The notes under the pieces were generated by a model, which was not told where the DNA came from, did not search any database, and saw nothing but the letters and a program-made list of their open reading frames with translations. 64,000 nt of DNA from Aestuariicoccus sp032586235 (GTDB lineage Bacteria; Pseudomonadota; Alphaproteobacteria; Rhodobacterales; Rhodobacteraceae). The stretch lies in assembly GCF_032586235.1 (NCBI RefSeq), contig NZ_JAWHTD010000016.1, positions 13,774-77,773 on the forward strand, written 5' to 3'. How positions within the stretch are numbered: the stretch's first letter is position 1; each line of letters opens with the position of its first letter. The position numbers and the translations under genes were made by a program. This document shows positions 36,763 to 46,031 of the stretch, one piece after another.

Positions 36763-37653
36763 TCACTCCACATTCTGGACCTGCTCGCGCATCTGGTCGA
36801 TCACGGTCTTGAGCGTCAGCCCGATCTGCGTCAGCACCGCCGATCCCGCCTTGGAACAGAGCGTGTTGGCCTCGCGGTTGAATTCCTGCATCAGGAAATC
36901 GAGCTTGCGGCCCACCGGGCCTTTCTGATCCAGCAGATCGCGGGCGGCGGCAATATGGGCGCGCAGGCGGTCCAGCTCTTCGGTGACGTCGGCCTTGACC
37001 GCGATCAGCGCCAGTTCCTGCGCGATGCGCTGGGGGTCGGCATCGGCGGCGTTGTCCATTACGCGGGCCATGGCGGCGGCCAGCTTTTCGGCCTGTTCGT
37101 CGCGCCGCTGCTCGACGGCCTCCGCCGCCTCGGCGACCAGCTGTTCGATTTGGTCGACCTGTCCGGTCAGAAGCGCCTGCAGCGCAGCACCTTCGCTTTT
37201 GCGCATGGCCACGAAGGCCGTCAGCAGGGTCTGAAAGTCGGCCAGCAGCGCCTCCGTAAGCGCCTCGGTGTCGGTTTCGGCCGCGCCCGCATCCATCACC
37301 CCGCGCAGCCCCGCGATCTGCGCCGCCGTCGACGGTGCAAGCGACAGGCCCGCGTTCATCGCGTCGGTCTCGATCCGCGCCATGGCGCTGAGCACCTGCG
37401 CCAGCTGCGCCTCGTTGAGCGATAGCGCGCCCTCTTCGTCATTGCCCTGCACCCGCAGCGTCAGTTGCACGTTGCCGCGCGCCAGCGCCTTTTGCGCCAC
37501 GGACTTCAGCCGGGGCTCCAGCCCGCCGATCCAGTCGGGTACGCGAAAGCGCAGCTCTAGCCCCTTGCCGTTGACGCCGCGCATGTCCCAGCTCCACCGG
37601 TGCAGGCCAAATTCGCCCTGCCCCGAAGCATAGCCGGTCATAGACTGCCGCAT
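36763..37653 (-). CDS. yicC: YicC family endoribonuclease-like protein
   Basis: Protein of 296 residues with the YicC_N start MRQSMTGYASGQGEFG and RGVNGKGLELRFRVPDW, a long helical middle part, and the C-terminal DUF1732 region ELDRLRAHIAAARDLL, GRKLDFLMQEFNREANTLCS and IDQMREQVQNVE. E. coli YicC has been reported as an endoribonuclease acting on the sRNA RyhB. It is the promoter-proximal gene of a run that continues into gmk and the downstream genes; a long AT-rich control region separates it from the divergent PAS gene. Confidence 0.94.
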   Translation of the reverse strand: MRQSMTGYASGQGEFGLHRWSWDMRGVNGKGLELRFRVPDWIGGLEPRLKSVAQKALARGNVQLTLRVQGNDEEGALSLNEAQLAQVLSAMARIETDAMNAGLSLAPSTAAQIAGLRGVMDAGAAETDTEALTEALLADFQTLLTAFVAMRKSEGAALQALLTGQVDQIEQLVAEAAEAVEQRRDEQAEKLAAAMARVMDNAADADPQRIAQELALIAVKADVTEELDRLRAHIAAARDLLDQKGPVGRKLDFLMQEFNREANTLCSKAGSAVLTQIGLTLKTVIDQMREQVQNVE

Positions 37654-37749
37654 GCGCTGTCCTTTCGATTTGCCGATTGGGGTCCCTGTCGCATCGGGGG
37701 GTACAAAATGAATGACCCGGTGGCAAGCGCGCCGCGGATTTTAGGATGA

Positions 37750-37860
37750 TTAACGAATCCGGCAGTTATTAACCATTTAGTTACAATTGAGGCGAAAATG
37801 GGACCGAGTTGCGGTAGGTTAACGAGTGTGGGGCAAGTGATAATGGGGATCGCAGTTAAC
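37750..37860. promoter_or_regulatory. TTAA-rich divergent control region with CtrA-like sites
   Basis: Four TTAAC/GTTAA half-sites occur at about 37750, 37769, 37819 and 37856. The one at 37769-37784 reads TTAACCATTTAGTTAC, close to the CtrA consensus TTAA-N7-TTAA (one mismatch in the second half-site). The region lies between divergent yicC and the PAS-domain gene. CtrA in this family of bacteria controls motility and gene-transfer-agent genes; a role here is inferred only from sequence. Confidence 0.4.
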
Positions 37861-37892
37861 AGAAGCGATCTGCAGGGTTTGGGAGTGAAGAC

Positions 37893-38579
37893 ATGTTCCG
37901 AAGAGGTGAACATGGAGTGGTGTCCATGAACGCGCGCGGGCTGGACCGCGCGATGGCGCCGTTGCGCCTGGTGGAAAGTTACTGGCTGGGTCTGCGCGAG
38001 GGATCCGACGTGCCTCTGCGCAGCGTCATCGACCCGCGCGGCATGGAAGATGCGCTGGAGAACGCCTTTCTGGCCGAACGGCTGGGGCCGTCGCTGGCCA
38101 AGATCCGCGTGGCCGGCAGTCATCTGAACGATCTGATGGGGATGGAGGTCGGGGGCATGCCGCTCAGCGCGCTTTTCACCCCCGCCGCCCGCAACCGGCT
38201 GTCCGAGGCGATCCCGCGTCTCTTCGGTGATCCCGCGATCTTGCGGATCACTTTGCGCGGCGAAGCCGGTTTCGGCAGGCCCGCGCTCGACGGCGCGCTG
38301 CTGCTGCTTCCTCTGAGATCCGACATGAACGATGTCACGCGCGCTTTGGGCTGTCTGGCGACGCATGGCGACATCGGCCGCACGCCCCGCCGGTTCGACA
38401 TCACCGGTGTCGAGATCACACATGCTTTGGGTGATCTGGTGCCTGATGAGGCAGCGGAAGCTTTCCAAGACAGATCGAATGCGTCCCCCGGCCTTGCCGA
38501 GGACGCGGCCCCGTTCGCCCATGCTCCGGCAGAACCCGGAAAGCCGCATCTGCGGATCGTCGTGTCGAACGACGATTGA
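37893..38579 (+). CDS. PAS_5-domain protein of unknown function
   Basis: Soluble protein of 228 residues. Residues about 28-165 resemble the alphaproteobacterial PAS_5 (formerly DUF1457) domain: LRLVESYWLGLREGSDVPLR, LGPSLAKIRVAGSHLNDLMG and GGMPLSALFTPAARN. The C-terminal part (about 175-228) is low-complexity and acidic/Ala-Pro rich, ending HLRIVVSNDD. The function is unknown; relatives are small sensory proteins without an output domain. CtrA-like sites lie upstream. Confidence 0.85.
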   Translation: MFRRGEHGVVSMNARGLDRAMAPLRLVESYWLGLREGSDVPLRSVIDPRGMEDALENAFLAERLGPSLAKIRVAGSHLNDLMGMEVGGMPLSALFTPAARNRLSEAIPRLFGDPAILRITLRGEAGFGRPALDGALLLLPLRSDMNDVTRALGCLATHGDIGRTPRRFDITGVEITHALGDLVPDEAAEAFQDRSNASPGLAEDAAPFAHAPAEPGKPHLRIVVSNDD

Positions 38580-38593
38580 CGCAGCACCGCGCG

Positions 38594-38635
38594 ACGAAAA
38601 AACCGCCGGGGCCTGGGGGGGCTCCGGCGGTTTCG
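38594..38635. terminator. Bidirectional terminator between the PAS gene and galU
   Basis: AACCGCCGG ... CCGGCGGTT stem (38601-38609 with 38624-38632). On the minus strand it is followed by TTTTTTCG, a good tail for galU; on the plus strand by TTTCGTGTT for the PAS gene. Confidence 0.65.
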
Positions 38636-38656
38636 TGTTCACAGGTTGTTCGGCCG

Positions 38657-39565
38657 TTACTCGGCTGCCAGCAGCGTCGGTTGGAACGCGTTCAGCACAT
38701 CGCGGTATTCTTCTTGCCCCGCTGCATAGGCGAGCGTCGCCTGCAGCATTCCCGGCTTCGACCCGCAATCATACCGCTGACCTGAAAAGCGGAAGCCGCC
38801 CAGCGTCACCCGCTCGAGCCCCTTGGCGATAGCGTCGGTCAGCTGAATCTCGCCGCCCGCGCCGGGCGGCAGCCCGCGCAGATCGTCGAAGATCGACGCG
38901 TCCAGCACGTAACGCCCCACGACCGCCTGACGCGACGGCGCATCCTCTGGCGCGGGTTTTTCGACCATGCCGTCAGCCATCAGAACCGGCCCGTTGCGCC
39001 CGGTGACAGAGAGGATGCCGTATTTCGACACGTCCTCATCGGCAACTTCCATGGTCGCCACGAGGTGCGCGCGGTTCATAAAACTGTACGCCTCGATCAT
39101 CTCGGCCAGCGCGCCGCGCCCGCCCAGGATCAGATCGTCTGGCAGTATGACGGCCACCGGCCCCGGCAGCGCGTCTTCGGCGGCGCAGAGCACCGCGTGG
39201 CCCAACCCCAGTGGTTCGGGCTGCATCACAAAGCGCACGTCTTCCTGCGACGGGTCGATGGCGTGATCGTCCAACTCGGCGGCGAGCTTGTGTTTGCCGC
39301 GCTCACGAAGCGTGGCGCAGAGGTCTTCGTCGGCGCGGACATAGCGCTCGATCGCCCCTTTGTCGGGATGGCTGACGAAGATCATGCGCTCGACCCCCGC
39401 CGCGCGCGCCTCGTCGATGGCGAACTGGATCAGCGGGCGATCCAGGACCGGCAGCAGCTCTTTCGGAGTGGCCTTGGTGGCGGGCAGAAAGCGGGTGCCC
39501 ATTCCTGCCACCGGGAAGATGGCGGTACGGACTTGGGCGAAACCGGTATTGTCCGGATCGGGCAT
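38657..39565 (-). CDS. galU: UTP-glucose-1-phosphate uridylyltransferase
   Basis: Makes UDP-glucose from UTP and glucose 1-phosphate. The 302 residues include the nucleotide-binding AIFPVAGMGTRFLPATKATPKE (in two parts, about 15-36), LPVLDRPLIQFAIDEARAAG, VMQPEPLGLGHAVLCA, LPDDLILGG and the sugar-binding VEKPAPEDAPS and GEIQLTDAI. ATG 39565 has AAGGAG upstream. It is divergent from the gpsA-ggpP-ggpS operon, so sugar-nucleotide and osmolyte genes share one control region. Confidence 0.97.
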   Translation of the reverse strand: MPDPDNTGFAQVRTAIFPVAGMGTRFLPATKATPKELLPVLDRPLIQFAIDEARAAGVERMIFVSHPDKGAIERYVRADEDLCATLRERGKHKLAAELDDHAIDPSQEDVRFVMQPEPLGLGHAVLCAAEDALPGPVAVILPDDLILGGRGALAEMIEAYSFMNRAHLVATMEVADEDVSKYGILSVTGRNGPVLMADGMVEKPAPEDAPSRQAVVGRYVLDASIFDDLRGLPPGAGGEIQLTDAIAKGLERVTLGGFRFSGQRYDCGSKPGMLQATLAYAAGQEEYRDVLNAFQPTLLAAE

Positions 39566-39999
39566 GGAAAACTCCTTCGCTATGCAAACCAATCGCCGCG
39601 CTGCGGCGTCAGTATAAAAGGTACGACGCTTGTCTTGCGAGTCAAACGACGCAACTCGCGCTTTGGTTCCACAGCGGATTTTTGGTATATTTTGTGCCGT
39701 ATATCCGCGTTTCGGTGATTAGGGCACATGATCTGGAACGACCTTGGCGTATCCCGGACGGGAAATTCCACATAGTTTGGTTGCAAAAAATACTTAGCGT
39801 GCCTAATTTTTGTGCGGTCGCGGCAAGAAAGAGCGTGAAAATGCGTCTTTTCGTGAACCAGTGTGGAAAACACGGAAAAGCCAGGGCGATTCCCTGGAAC
39901 CCAATGCCGCCCTGCATAGTTTGAGATCGGACGGAACAGACATGAGGTCTTGGAACGGGGCGTTCCCTCTCGCCCCCGAGGATGATGGACGGAACACAT
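39566..39999. promoter_or_regulatory. Long divergent control region, galU / gpsA-ggpP-ggpS
   Basis: This 434-base AT-richer stretch has no convincing gene. A plus-strand promoter candidate is TTGGTT (39663-39668), 17 bases, TATATT (39686-39691). Further down are a hairpin CCAGGG/CCCTGG (39881-39897) and a perfect dyad GGAACG-GGG-CGTTCC (39952-39966). GGAAC at 39896 with AGTT 17 bases on resembles an EcfG (general stress sigma) promoter, but the match is weak. Together they suggest osmotic or stress control of the osmolyte operon. Confidence 0.4.
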
Positions 40000-41124
40000 A
40001 TGAACATGCCGATCGCGCCGGACGTGCCTGAAGCGCCGGATACAAAGCAATCCCGACCCTATCGCACGATTGCGGTTCTGGGCATGGGCAGCTGGGGCAC
40101 GGCGCTGGCCTGCGTCGCCGCGCGCGCTGGAGGTCAGGTGCGGCTCTGGGGCCGGCGAGAGGCGCTGGTTCAGACCATGCGCGCCACCGGAAGGAACGCC
40201 GATTACCTGCCGGATGTCGAGTTGCCCGAACGCATCGCGCCGACCTCGGACATCGCCGAGGCCCTGAGCGGCGCCGATGTCATCCTGATGGTCACCCCGT
40301 CGCATTCCCTGCGCCAGATGTGCGACGACATGCGCCCGCACATCGCGCCGGGCACGCCGATTGCGCTTTGCTGCAAGGGGATCGAGCGCGGCACGGGCTA
40401 TCTGCTGACAAAGGTGATCGAAGAAGAATTGCCGGGCCATCCGGTCGGCGCGCTGTCGGGCCCGACCTTCGCGCGCGAGACCGCGCTGGGGCACCCGACC
40501 GCCGCCACAGTCGCCTTCCCGTTTTCCTACGCAGACCGGCTGGCCCCGCAGGACAGCCCCGCAGCACGGCTGGCCGTCAGCATGAGCGACGCCAATTTCC
40601 GCCCCTATATGTCGGACGACATCGTAGGGGTCGAGATCGGCGGCGCGGTCAAGAACGTGATCGCCATCGCCTGCGGCATGATGACCGGGGCGGGATTTGC
40701 CGAGAACACCCGCGCCGCGCTGATCACCCGCGGCATGGACGAGATGAAGGCGCTGGCCGAGGCGCTGGGCGGCCGCCGCGAGACGGTCACCGGCCTGTCG
40801 GGCGCTGGCGATCTGACGCTGACCTGCTCGTCCACCACCTCGCGCAACATGTCGCTTGGCGTGCAGCTGGGCCAGGGCACACCGCGCGACGCCTGCTTCG
40901 AAGGCCGCGCCGTCGTGGTCGAGGGCGAGGTCAACGCGGTGTCCGTCGTCGATCTGGCGCGCCGCGTCGGCGTGCCGATGCCCATCTGCGAAGCGGTCCA
41001 CGCCATCCTGCACGAAGGCGCGGACCTGACCCGAACGTTTTCGGACCTCTGGGCGCGGCCCATCGAATCCGAACCGAGGGCGCTCGACATCGCCCTGGCA
41101 CACCCGATCTCCGCAAGGATATGA
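40000..41124 (+). CDS. gpsA: Glycerol-3-phosphate dehydrogenase [NAD(P)+]
   Basis: Reduces dihydroxyacetone phosphate to sn-glycerol 3-phosphate. The 374 residues begin with an about 27-residue polar extension, then the Rossmann motif IAVLGMGSWGTALACVAARA, followed by GRNADYLPDVELP, LCCKGIERGTGYLLTKVIEE, LSGPTFARE, the catalytic Lys in GGAVKNVIAIACGM, and TGLSGAGDLTLTCSSTTSRN. Starts at 39982, 40000 and 40006 are possible; 40000 is favoured for its GGACGGAA upstream. Being 4 bases before the phosphatase gene and upstream of ggpS, it probably supplies glycerol 3-phosphate for glucosylglycerol synthesis as well as phospholipids. It may be a second gpsA copy dedicated to the operon. Confidence 0.95.
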   Translation: MNMPIAPDVPEAPDTKQSRPYRTIAVLGMGSWGTALACVAARAGGQVRLWGRREALVQTMRATGRNADYLPDVELPERIAPTSDIAEALSGADVILMVTPSHSLRQMCDDMRPHIAPGTPIALCCKGIERGTGYLLTKVIEEELPGHPVGALSGPTFARETALGHPTAATVAFPFSYADRLAPQDSPAARLAVSMSDANFRPYMSDDIVGVEIGGAVKNVIAIACGMMTGAGFAENTRAALITRGMDEMKALAEALGGRRETVTGLSGAGDLTLTCSSTTSRNMSLGVQLGQGTPRDACFEGRAVVVEGEVNAVSVVDLARRVGVPMPICEAVHAILHEGADLTRTFSDLWARPIESEPRALDIALAHPISARI

Positions 41125-41128
41125 CGTT

Positions 41129-41902
41129 ATGAAAGACCTAAGCATCCGACCCCCGATCAACGATCGGCAATTCGTACTGGCCACCGATCTCGATGGCACC
41201 TTCCTGGGCGGCTCTGACGAAGACCGCCGCCGGCTTTACGACTGGATCGAAGAGAACCGCGACACCATCGGGCTGATCTTCGTGACCGGCCGCGACCCCG
41301 AATTCATCGCCGAGCTTTGCGACGGCGGGGTGCCCTGGCCGGAATTCGTGATCGGCGACGTCGGCACCACCATCGCGCGGGTCGACAATGGCGAGATCCT
41401 GCCCATCGAAACGCTCGAACACGAGATCGCCCAGGCCTGGGGCGATGCCGGTGACAAGGTGCGGCGCGCGCTGGCCGACGTGCCGGGGCTGACGCCACAG
41501 AACACCGAATTCCGCTACCGCGTCAGCTTTGACGTCGACATGTCGCTCTACGACGGGCACGCAGAACACCTCGTGCGGGGCATGGGGCTCGACCCGCTGC
41601 TGTCGGACAACCGCTTTTTCGATGTGCTGCCGCGCGGGGTCAGCAAGGGCCCGTCGCTGCGCCGGCTGGTGCGGCACCTGCGCATCGCCGAGGAAAAGGT
41701 GCTGGCCGCGGGCGACACGCTGAACGATCTGTCGATGCTGGAATGCGGCCTGCCCGCCGTCGCCGTGGGCGGCGCGGAACCTGCGCTTTTGTCGCGCGTT
41801 GAACCCTTGAGCCACGTTCACAAGGCGGGCGGTGTCGGCGCGGCCGGCATTCTCGAGGCCGTCGAGGTGAACGAAATGCATTCTGTTGCGAAAGGATCCT
41901 GA
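41129..41902 (+). CDS. HAD-family phosphatase, probable glucosylglycerol-phosphate phosphatase
   Basis: HAD-IIB phosphatase of 257 residues in the sucrose-phosphatase-like fold. Motif I is DLDGTFLGG (nucleophile Asp20, acid Asp22), motif II VTGRDPEF, motif III the Lys in GVSKGPSLRRLV, motif IV GDTLNDLSMLECG. Placed between gpsA and the GgpS-like synthase (3 bases before the latter), its likely substrate is glucosylglycerol phosphate, making it a functional ggpP even though it looks more like the sucrose-phosphatase family than cyanobacterial StpA/GgpP. Substrate is inferred from context. Confidence 0.8.
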   Translation: MKDLSIRPPINDRQFVLATDLDGTFLGGSDEDRRRLYDWIEENRDTIGLIFVTGRDPEFIAELCDGGVPWPEFVIGDVGTTIARVDNGEILPIETLEHEIAQAWGDAGDKVRRALADVPGLTPQNTEFRYRVSFDVDMSLYDGHAEHLVRGMGLDPLLSDNRFFDVLPRGVSKGPSLRRLVRHLRIAEEKVLAAGDTLNDLSMLECGLPAVAVGGAEPALLSRVEPLSHVHKAGGVGAAGILEAVEVNEMHSVAKGS

Positions 41903-41905
41903 CCC

Positions 41906-43396
41906 ATGTCCAGCGATCTCGTGATCGTCTACCACCGCCAGCCTTATGAAGAGGTCGAGGAAAACGGCCAGATCGTGCTGCGCGAAAACAAGAGCCCGAA
42001 CGGCATCGTTCCCACGCTCAAAAGCTTTTTCGGCCGCGTCGACAATGCCGCCTGGGTGGCGTGGAAACAGGCCGAAGACCCGTCAAACCCCGGGTTCGAG
42101 CGCGTGGTCGAGATCGAGGACAGTTTCGGCAAGTACACCGTGTCGCGGCTGCCGCTGACCGCCGAACAGGTCAGCAGCTTCTATCACGTCACCTCGAAAG
42201 AGGCGTTCTGGCCGATCCTGCACGGGTTCAAGGAAAAGTATAACTACGATCCCGTCGACTGGCCCACCTTCCGCGAGGTGAACTGGGCCTTCGCCGAGGC
42301 CGCCGCCGCTGAGGCGGCGCAGGGCGCGTCGGTCTGGATCCACGACTACAACCTGTGGCTGGTGCCGGGTTATCTGCGCAAGATGCGCCCTGACCTGCGC
42401 ATCTCGTTCTTCCACCACACCCCCTTCCCCGCCGCCGACATGTTCAACGTGCTGCCCTGGCGCGGCGAGATCATCGACAGCCTGCTGGCCTGCGACGTGG
42501 TGGGCTTTCACATTCCGCGCTATGCCGCCAATTTCGTGTCCTGCGTCCGGTCGCTGCGCGACGTGCAGAGTGTGCCGCGAACCTCGGTCGACGAGGAATT
42601 CGTGTCCGAAGGATCGGCCCTGTCGGACCGCACCGTGCCCACGGCCATCCACACAGAGGACCGCGTGGTGCAGCTGGGCGTTACGCCGGTCGGCGTGGAC
42701 ACAAGCTATATCAACCAGATCGCCACCAGCGACGCCACCGCCGCGCAGGCCGGGGAAATCCGCGAAGAGCTGGGCGGCGCACAGCTGGTTCTGTCGGTGG
42801 GCCGGACCGATTACACCAAGGGCGGCGCCGATCAGCTGCTGGCCTTCGAACGGCTTCTGGACCGGCGTCCGGAACTGGCAGGCAAGCTTCGACTGCTGCA
42901 TGTGTCGGTCAGCGCAAACCGCAACATGACCGTCTACGAGCCGATCCAGAAAGAGCTCGAGGAAATCGCGGGCCGGATCAACGGACGGCACGGCACGTTC
43001 AGCTCGCACCCCGTGTCGCTTATTTCCCGCGCGATCCCGTTCGAACGCCTGGTTTCCTATTACCAGGTTGCCGACGTGGCCTGGATCACGCCGCTGGCCG
43101 ATGGCATGAACCTTGTGTGCAAGGAATTCGTGGCCTCGCGCAGCGACGACGACGGCGTGCTGGTGCTGTCGGAATTCGCCGGCGCGGCCATTCAGCTCAG
43201 CTCGGCGGTGCTGACCAACCCGTTCTCGAACCGCTCTATGGATATGGCGATCGAACAGGCGCTGGACATGCCTGCCGAAGAGCGGCGCGCCCGCATGCAG
43301 GCGCTGCGTGCCGCGGTCGAGAAATACGATACGCACAAATGGGCCGAAGAGCAGCTGGCGCTGCTGTCGCCCAAGACGTTTTCCGACGCGGCCTGA
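41906..43396 (+). CDS. ggpS: Glucosylglycerol-phosphate synthase (GT20)
   Basis: Retaining GT20 glycosyltransferase of 496 residues, distinct from trehalose-phosphate synthase. The N-terminus ([36 protein letters not shown]) and [20 protein letters not shown] match cyanobacterial GgpS as I recall it. GT20 features: [36 protein letters not shown], and donor-phosphate Arg/Lys in [10 protein letters not shown] (about residue 298), with [17 protein letters not shown]. GgpS joins ADP-glucose to glycerol 3-phosphate; the upstream phosphatase then yields glucosylglycerol, a compatible solute of marine bacteria. Donor preference (ADP- or UDP-glucose) is not decidable here; galU is adjacent, glgC is not in view. 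OtsA is the main alternative and fits the N-terminus less well. Confidence 0.85.
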   Translation: MSSDLVIVYHRQPYEEVEENGQIVLRENKSPNGIVPTLKSFFGRVDNAAWVAWKQAEDPSNPGFERVVEIEDSFGKYTVSRLPLTAEQVSSFYHVTSKEAFWPILHGFKEKYNYDPVDWPTFREVNWAFAEAAAAEAAQGASVWIHDYNLWLVPGYLRKMRPDLRISFFHHTPFPAADMFNVLPWRGEIIDSLLACDVVGFHIPRYAANFVSCVRSLRDVQSVPRTSVDEEFVSEGSALSDRTVPTAIHTEDRVVQLGVTPVGVDTSYINQIATSDATAAQAGEIREELGGAQLVLSVGRTDYTKGGADQLLAFERLLDRRPELAGKLRLLHVSVSANRNMTVYEPIQKELEEIAGRINGRHGTFSSHPVSLISRAIPFERLVSYYQVADVAWITPLADGMNLVCKEFVASRSDDDGVLVLSEFAGAAIQLSSAVLTNPFSNRSMDMAIEQALDMPAEERRARMQALRAAVEKYDTHKWAEEQLALLSPKTFSDAA

Positions 43397-43414
43397 CCCC
43401 CGCCGCAAAACGAC

Positions 43415-43441
43415 AAAGGCCGGAGCGATGCTCCGGCCTTT
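43415..43441. terminator. Bidirectional terminator between ggpS and DAHP synthase
   Basis: Perfect 12-bp stem AAAGGCCGGAGC / GCTCCGGCCTTT around GAT, with T/A-rich ends on both strands. It lies between the convergent ggpS and class II DAHP synthase genes. Confidence 0.85.
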
Positions 43442-43462
43442 GTTGCGTTCTGAGGCTGCGCA

Positions 43463-44833
43463 TCAGCCGTGGGCGACGCTGCCCGCCTTCTCGCGCCGCG
43501 CGGTCAGTTCCTCGGCGACGAGGAACGCCAGCTCGAGCGATTGCGAGGCGTTGAGACGCGGGTCGCAGGCGGTGTGGTAGCGGTCGCTCAGATCCTCGTC
43601 GGTCACCGCGCGCACGCCGCCGGTGCATTCGGTCACGTCCTGACCGGTCATCTCGAAATGCACGCCGCCGGGGATCGTGCCCTCGGCATTGTGCACTGCA
43701 AAGAATTCCATGACCTCGCGCAGCACCGCGTCGAAGGGCCGGGTCTTGTAGCCCGACGAGCTCTTGATCGTGTTGCCGTGCATCGGGTCGCAGACCCAGG
43801 TGACGTTCGCGCCTTCCTCGGCCACGGCCTTGATCAGGCGCGGCAGATGTTCGCCCACCTTGCCCGCGCCGAAGCGCGCGATCAGCGACAGCTTGCCCGG
43901 TTCGTTTTCCGGGTTCAGCTTGGCCATCAGCACCTTGAGGTCCTCGGCCGTCGTGGTCGGCCCGCATTTCAGCCCCACCGGGTTCAGCACGCCGCGCGCG
44001 AATTCCACATGCGCACCGTCGGGCTGGCGCGTGCGGTCGCCGATCCAGATCATGTGGCCAGAACCCGCCAGCCACTTGCCCGAGGTCGAATCCAGACGGC
44101 AGAGCGCCTCTTCGTATTCCAGCAGCAGGCTTTCGTGGCTGGTGTAGAAATCCACCGTCTGCAGTGCGGCGTTGCCGTCGCTGTCGATCCCGGCGGCTTT
44201 CATGAAATCAAGCGTGTCGCTGATGCGGTTGGCCATGTCGCGGTATTTCTCGGCCTCGTCGCGGTCGGTGAAGCCCAGCGTCCAGGCGTGCACTTGGTGC
44301 ACGTCGGCATAACCGCCCGTCGAAAAGGCGCGCAGCAGGTTCAGCGTCGCCGCCGCCTGGGTGTAGGCCTGCAGCATCTTGCGCGGATCGGGGATGCGCG
44401 CCTCAGGCGTGAAGTCGAGCTCGTTGACGATGTCGCCGCGGTAGCTGGGCAGTTCGACGCCGTCCTTTACCTCGGTCGGGGCCGAGCGCGGCTTGGCGAA
44501 TTGCCCGGCCATGCGGCCCACCTTGACCACCGGCACCTTGGCGCCAAAGGTCAGCACCATGGCCATCTGCAGCATCACCTTGAAGGTGTCGCGGATCCCG
44601 TTGGCCGAGAACTGGTCGAAGCTTTCGGCGCAATCCCCGCCTTGCAGCAGGAACGCCTCGCCACGCGACGCGGCCCCCAGCGCGGTCTTGAGCTTGCGCG
44701 CCTCACCGGCAAAGACCAGCGGCGGATATTTGGCAAGCTGCGCCTCGACGGCGTGCAGCGCGTCCTCATCCGTATAGTCGGGCATCTGAACCCGCGGCTT
44801 GGCGCGCCAGTTCGATTTCTGCCACTCGGTCAT
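43463..44833 (-). CDS. 3-deoxy-7-phosphoheptulonate synthase, class II
   Basis: First enzyme of the shikimate pathway: phosphoenolpyruvate plus erythrose 4-phosphate to DAHP. The 456 residues are the plant/actinobacterial-like class II type: [20 protein letters not shown] at the start, [90 protein letters not shown] and [20 protein letters not shown] (in parts). ATG 44833 is at the conserved start. It acts with aroQ, found elsewhere in this window, in aromatic amino-acid synthesis. Confidence 0.97.
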   Translation of the reverse strand: MTEWQKSNWRAKPRVQMPDYTDEDALHAVEAQLAKYPPLVFAGEARKLKTALGAASRGEAFLLQGGDCAESFDQFSANGIRDTFKVMLQMAMVLTFGAKVPVVKVGRMAGQFAKPRSAPTEVKDGVELPSYRGDIVNELDFTPEARIPDPRKMLQAYTQAAATLNLLRAFSTGGYADVHQVHAWTLGFTDRDEAEKYRDMANRISDTLDFMKAAGIDSDGNAALQTVDFYTSHESLLLEYEEALCRLDSTSGKWLAGSGHMIWIGDRTRQPDGAHVEFARGVLNPVGLKCGPTTTAEDLKVLMAKLNPENEPGKLSLIARFGAGKVGEHLPRLIKAVAEEGANVTWVCDPMHGNTIKSSSGYKTRPFDAVLREVMEFFAVHNAEGTIPGGVHFEMTGQDVTECTGGVRAVTDEDLSDRYHTACDPRLNASQSLELAFLVAEELTARREKAGSVAHG

Positions 44834-45005
44834 TGGTCTGGTCTCCGGTCAGGTCTGTTAGCGTTCGCAGCCTTCCTTCTACAAAAGCCGCGCCGCGCTG
44901 ACCATATACGAAATGCGCGACATTGCTTGACGCTTTGGGCACATTCTGCCCATGTGATCGGCAAACGACCGCCCAAGGGCGGAATTCGGTGAGGAAAGGC
45001 AAGGG

Positions 45006-46010
45006 ATGCAAAGCCGCCAACAGCGTATCGAGGTCGAAACCTCCGACAAAAAACCGCGGCGGTTCGTATTCGTGCTGCTGCCGGAATTCACCATGCTGTG
45101 CTTTGCCGCGGCGGTCGAATCGCTTCGCATCGCCAACCGCATGGCCGACAAGACGCTCTATTCCTGGCTGATCACCGGCGAGGGCGGCGATGGCGTCACC
45201 TGTTCGGCGGGGGTCAATTTCCGGCTGGAATGCGATCTGCCCGAGCTGGGCCGCGACGACACGGTCATGGTCTGCGGCGGCATCGACGTGCAGCAGGCCA
45301 CCACCAAGCGCATGCTCAACTGGCTGCGCCGCGAGGCGCGGCGCGGGATCAAGGTGGGCGGGCTCTGCACCGCCGGCTACACCCTGGCGCGGGCCGGGCT
45401 GCTGGACGGCAAGAAGGCGACGATCCACTGGGAAAACCAGGACAGCTTTGCCGAGGAATTCGACGAGGTCGATCTGACCAAATCGGTGTTCGTCATCGAC
45501 GGCAACCGCATGACCACCGCCGGGGGCACCTCGTCGATCGACCTGATGCTCAAGGTGATCGCCGACGATCACGGCGAGGAACTGGCCAATGCGGTGGCCG
45601 ATCAGCTGATCTATTCCTCGATCCGCACCGATCAGGACACCCAGCGCCTGTCGGTGCCCACTCGCATCGGCGTGCGCCACCCCAAGCTGAGCCAGGTCAT
45701 CCAGATGATGGAGGCCAATATCGAAGAACCGATTTCGCCCGCGATCCTGGCCCAGAGGGTCGGCATGTCGACCCGCCAGCTGGAACGGCTCTTCCGCCGT
45801 TACCTCAACCGCAGCCCCAAGCGTTACTACATGGAGCTGCGGCTGCAGAAGGCGCGCAATCTGCTGATGCAGACCGACATGAGCGTGATCAACGTCGCCC
45901 TGGCCTGCGGCTTCGCCTCGCCTTCGCATTTCTCAAAATGCTACCGCGCGCATTACGACACCACGCCCTACCGCGAACGCGGCACGCACGGGATGCGGCT
46001 GTCGGTCTGA
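45006..46010 (+). CDS. GlxA family transcriptional regulator (DJ-1/PfpI + AraC)
   Basis: Regulator of 334 residues. An N-terminal DJ-1/PfpI-like domain (about 20-190; RRFVFVLLPEFTMLCFAAAV, GGLCTAGYTLARAGLLDG with the elbow Cys) is fused to an AraC helix-turn-helix pair (about 230-325; ILAQRVGMSTRQLERLFRRY, RSPKRYYMELRLQKARNLL, ACGFASPSHFSKCYRAHY). Related proteins (GbdR, ArgR, CdhR) regulate arginine, glycine-betaine and carnitine catabolism. It has an AGGAAAGG-type ribosome site. No obvious target is adjacent: the divergent neighbour is DAHP synthase, 172 bases away. Confidence 0.93.
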   Translation: MQSRQQRIEVETSDKKPRRFVFVLLPEFTMLCFAAAVESLRIANRMADKTLYSWLITGEGGDGVTCSAGVNFRLECDLPELGRDDTVMVCGGIDVQQATTKRMLNWLRREARRGIKVGGLCTAGYTLARAGLLDGKKATIHWENQDSFAEEFDEVDLTKSVFVIDGNRMTTAGGTSSIDLMLKVIADDHGEELANAVADQLIYSSIRTDQDTQRLSVPTRIGVRHPKLSQVIQMMEANIEEPISPAILAQRVGMSTRQLERLFRRYLNRSPKRYYMELRLQKARNLLMQTDMSVINVALACGFASPSHFSKCYRAHYDTTPYRERGTHGMRLSV

Positions 46011-46031
46011 CGACTGCCGCGCCGGGCGGGC

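Noticed and set aside
39896..39921. EcfG-type stress promoter before gpsA
   Set aside because: GGAAC-N17-AGTT is only a partial match and many members of this family lack EcfG; mentioned as weak, not called as a separate feature.
41906..43396. Trehalose-6-phosphate synthase (OtsA)
   Set aside because: The GT20 fold fits, but the N-terminal region and [11 protein letters not shown]... section agree with GgpS and the neighbours are gpsA and a phosphatase; OtsA is kept only as the alternative.
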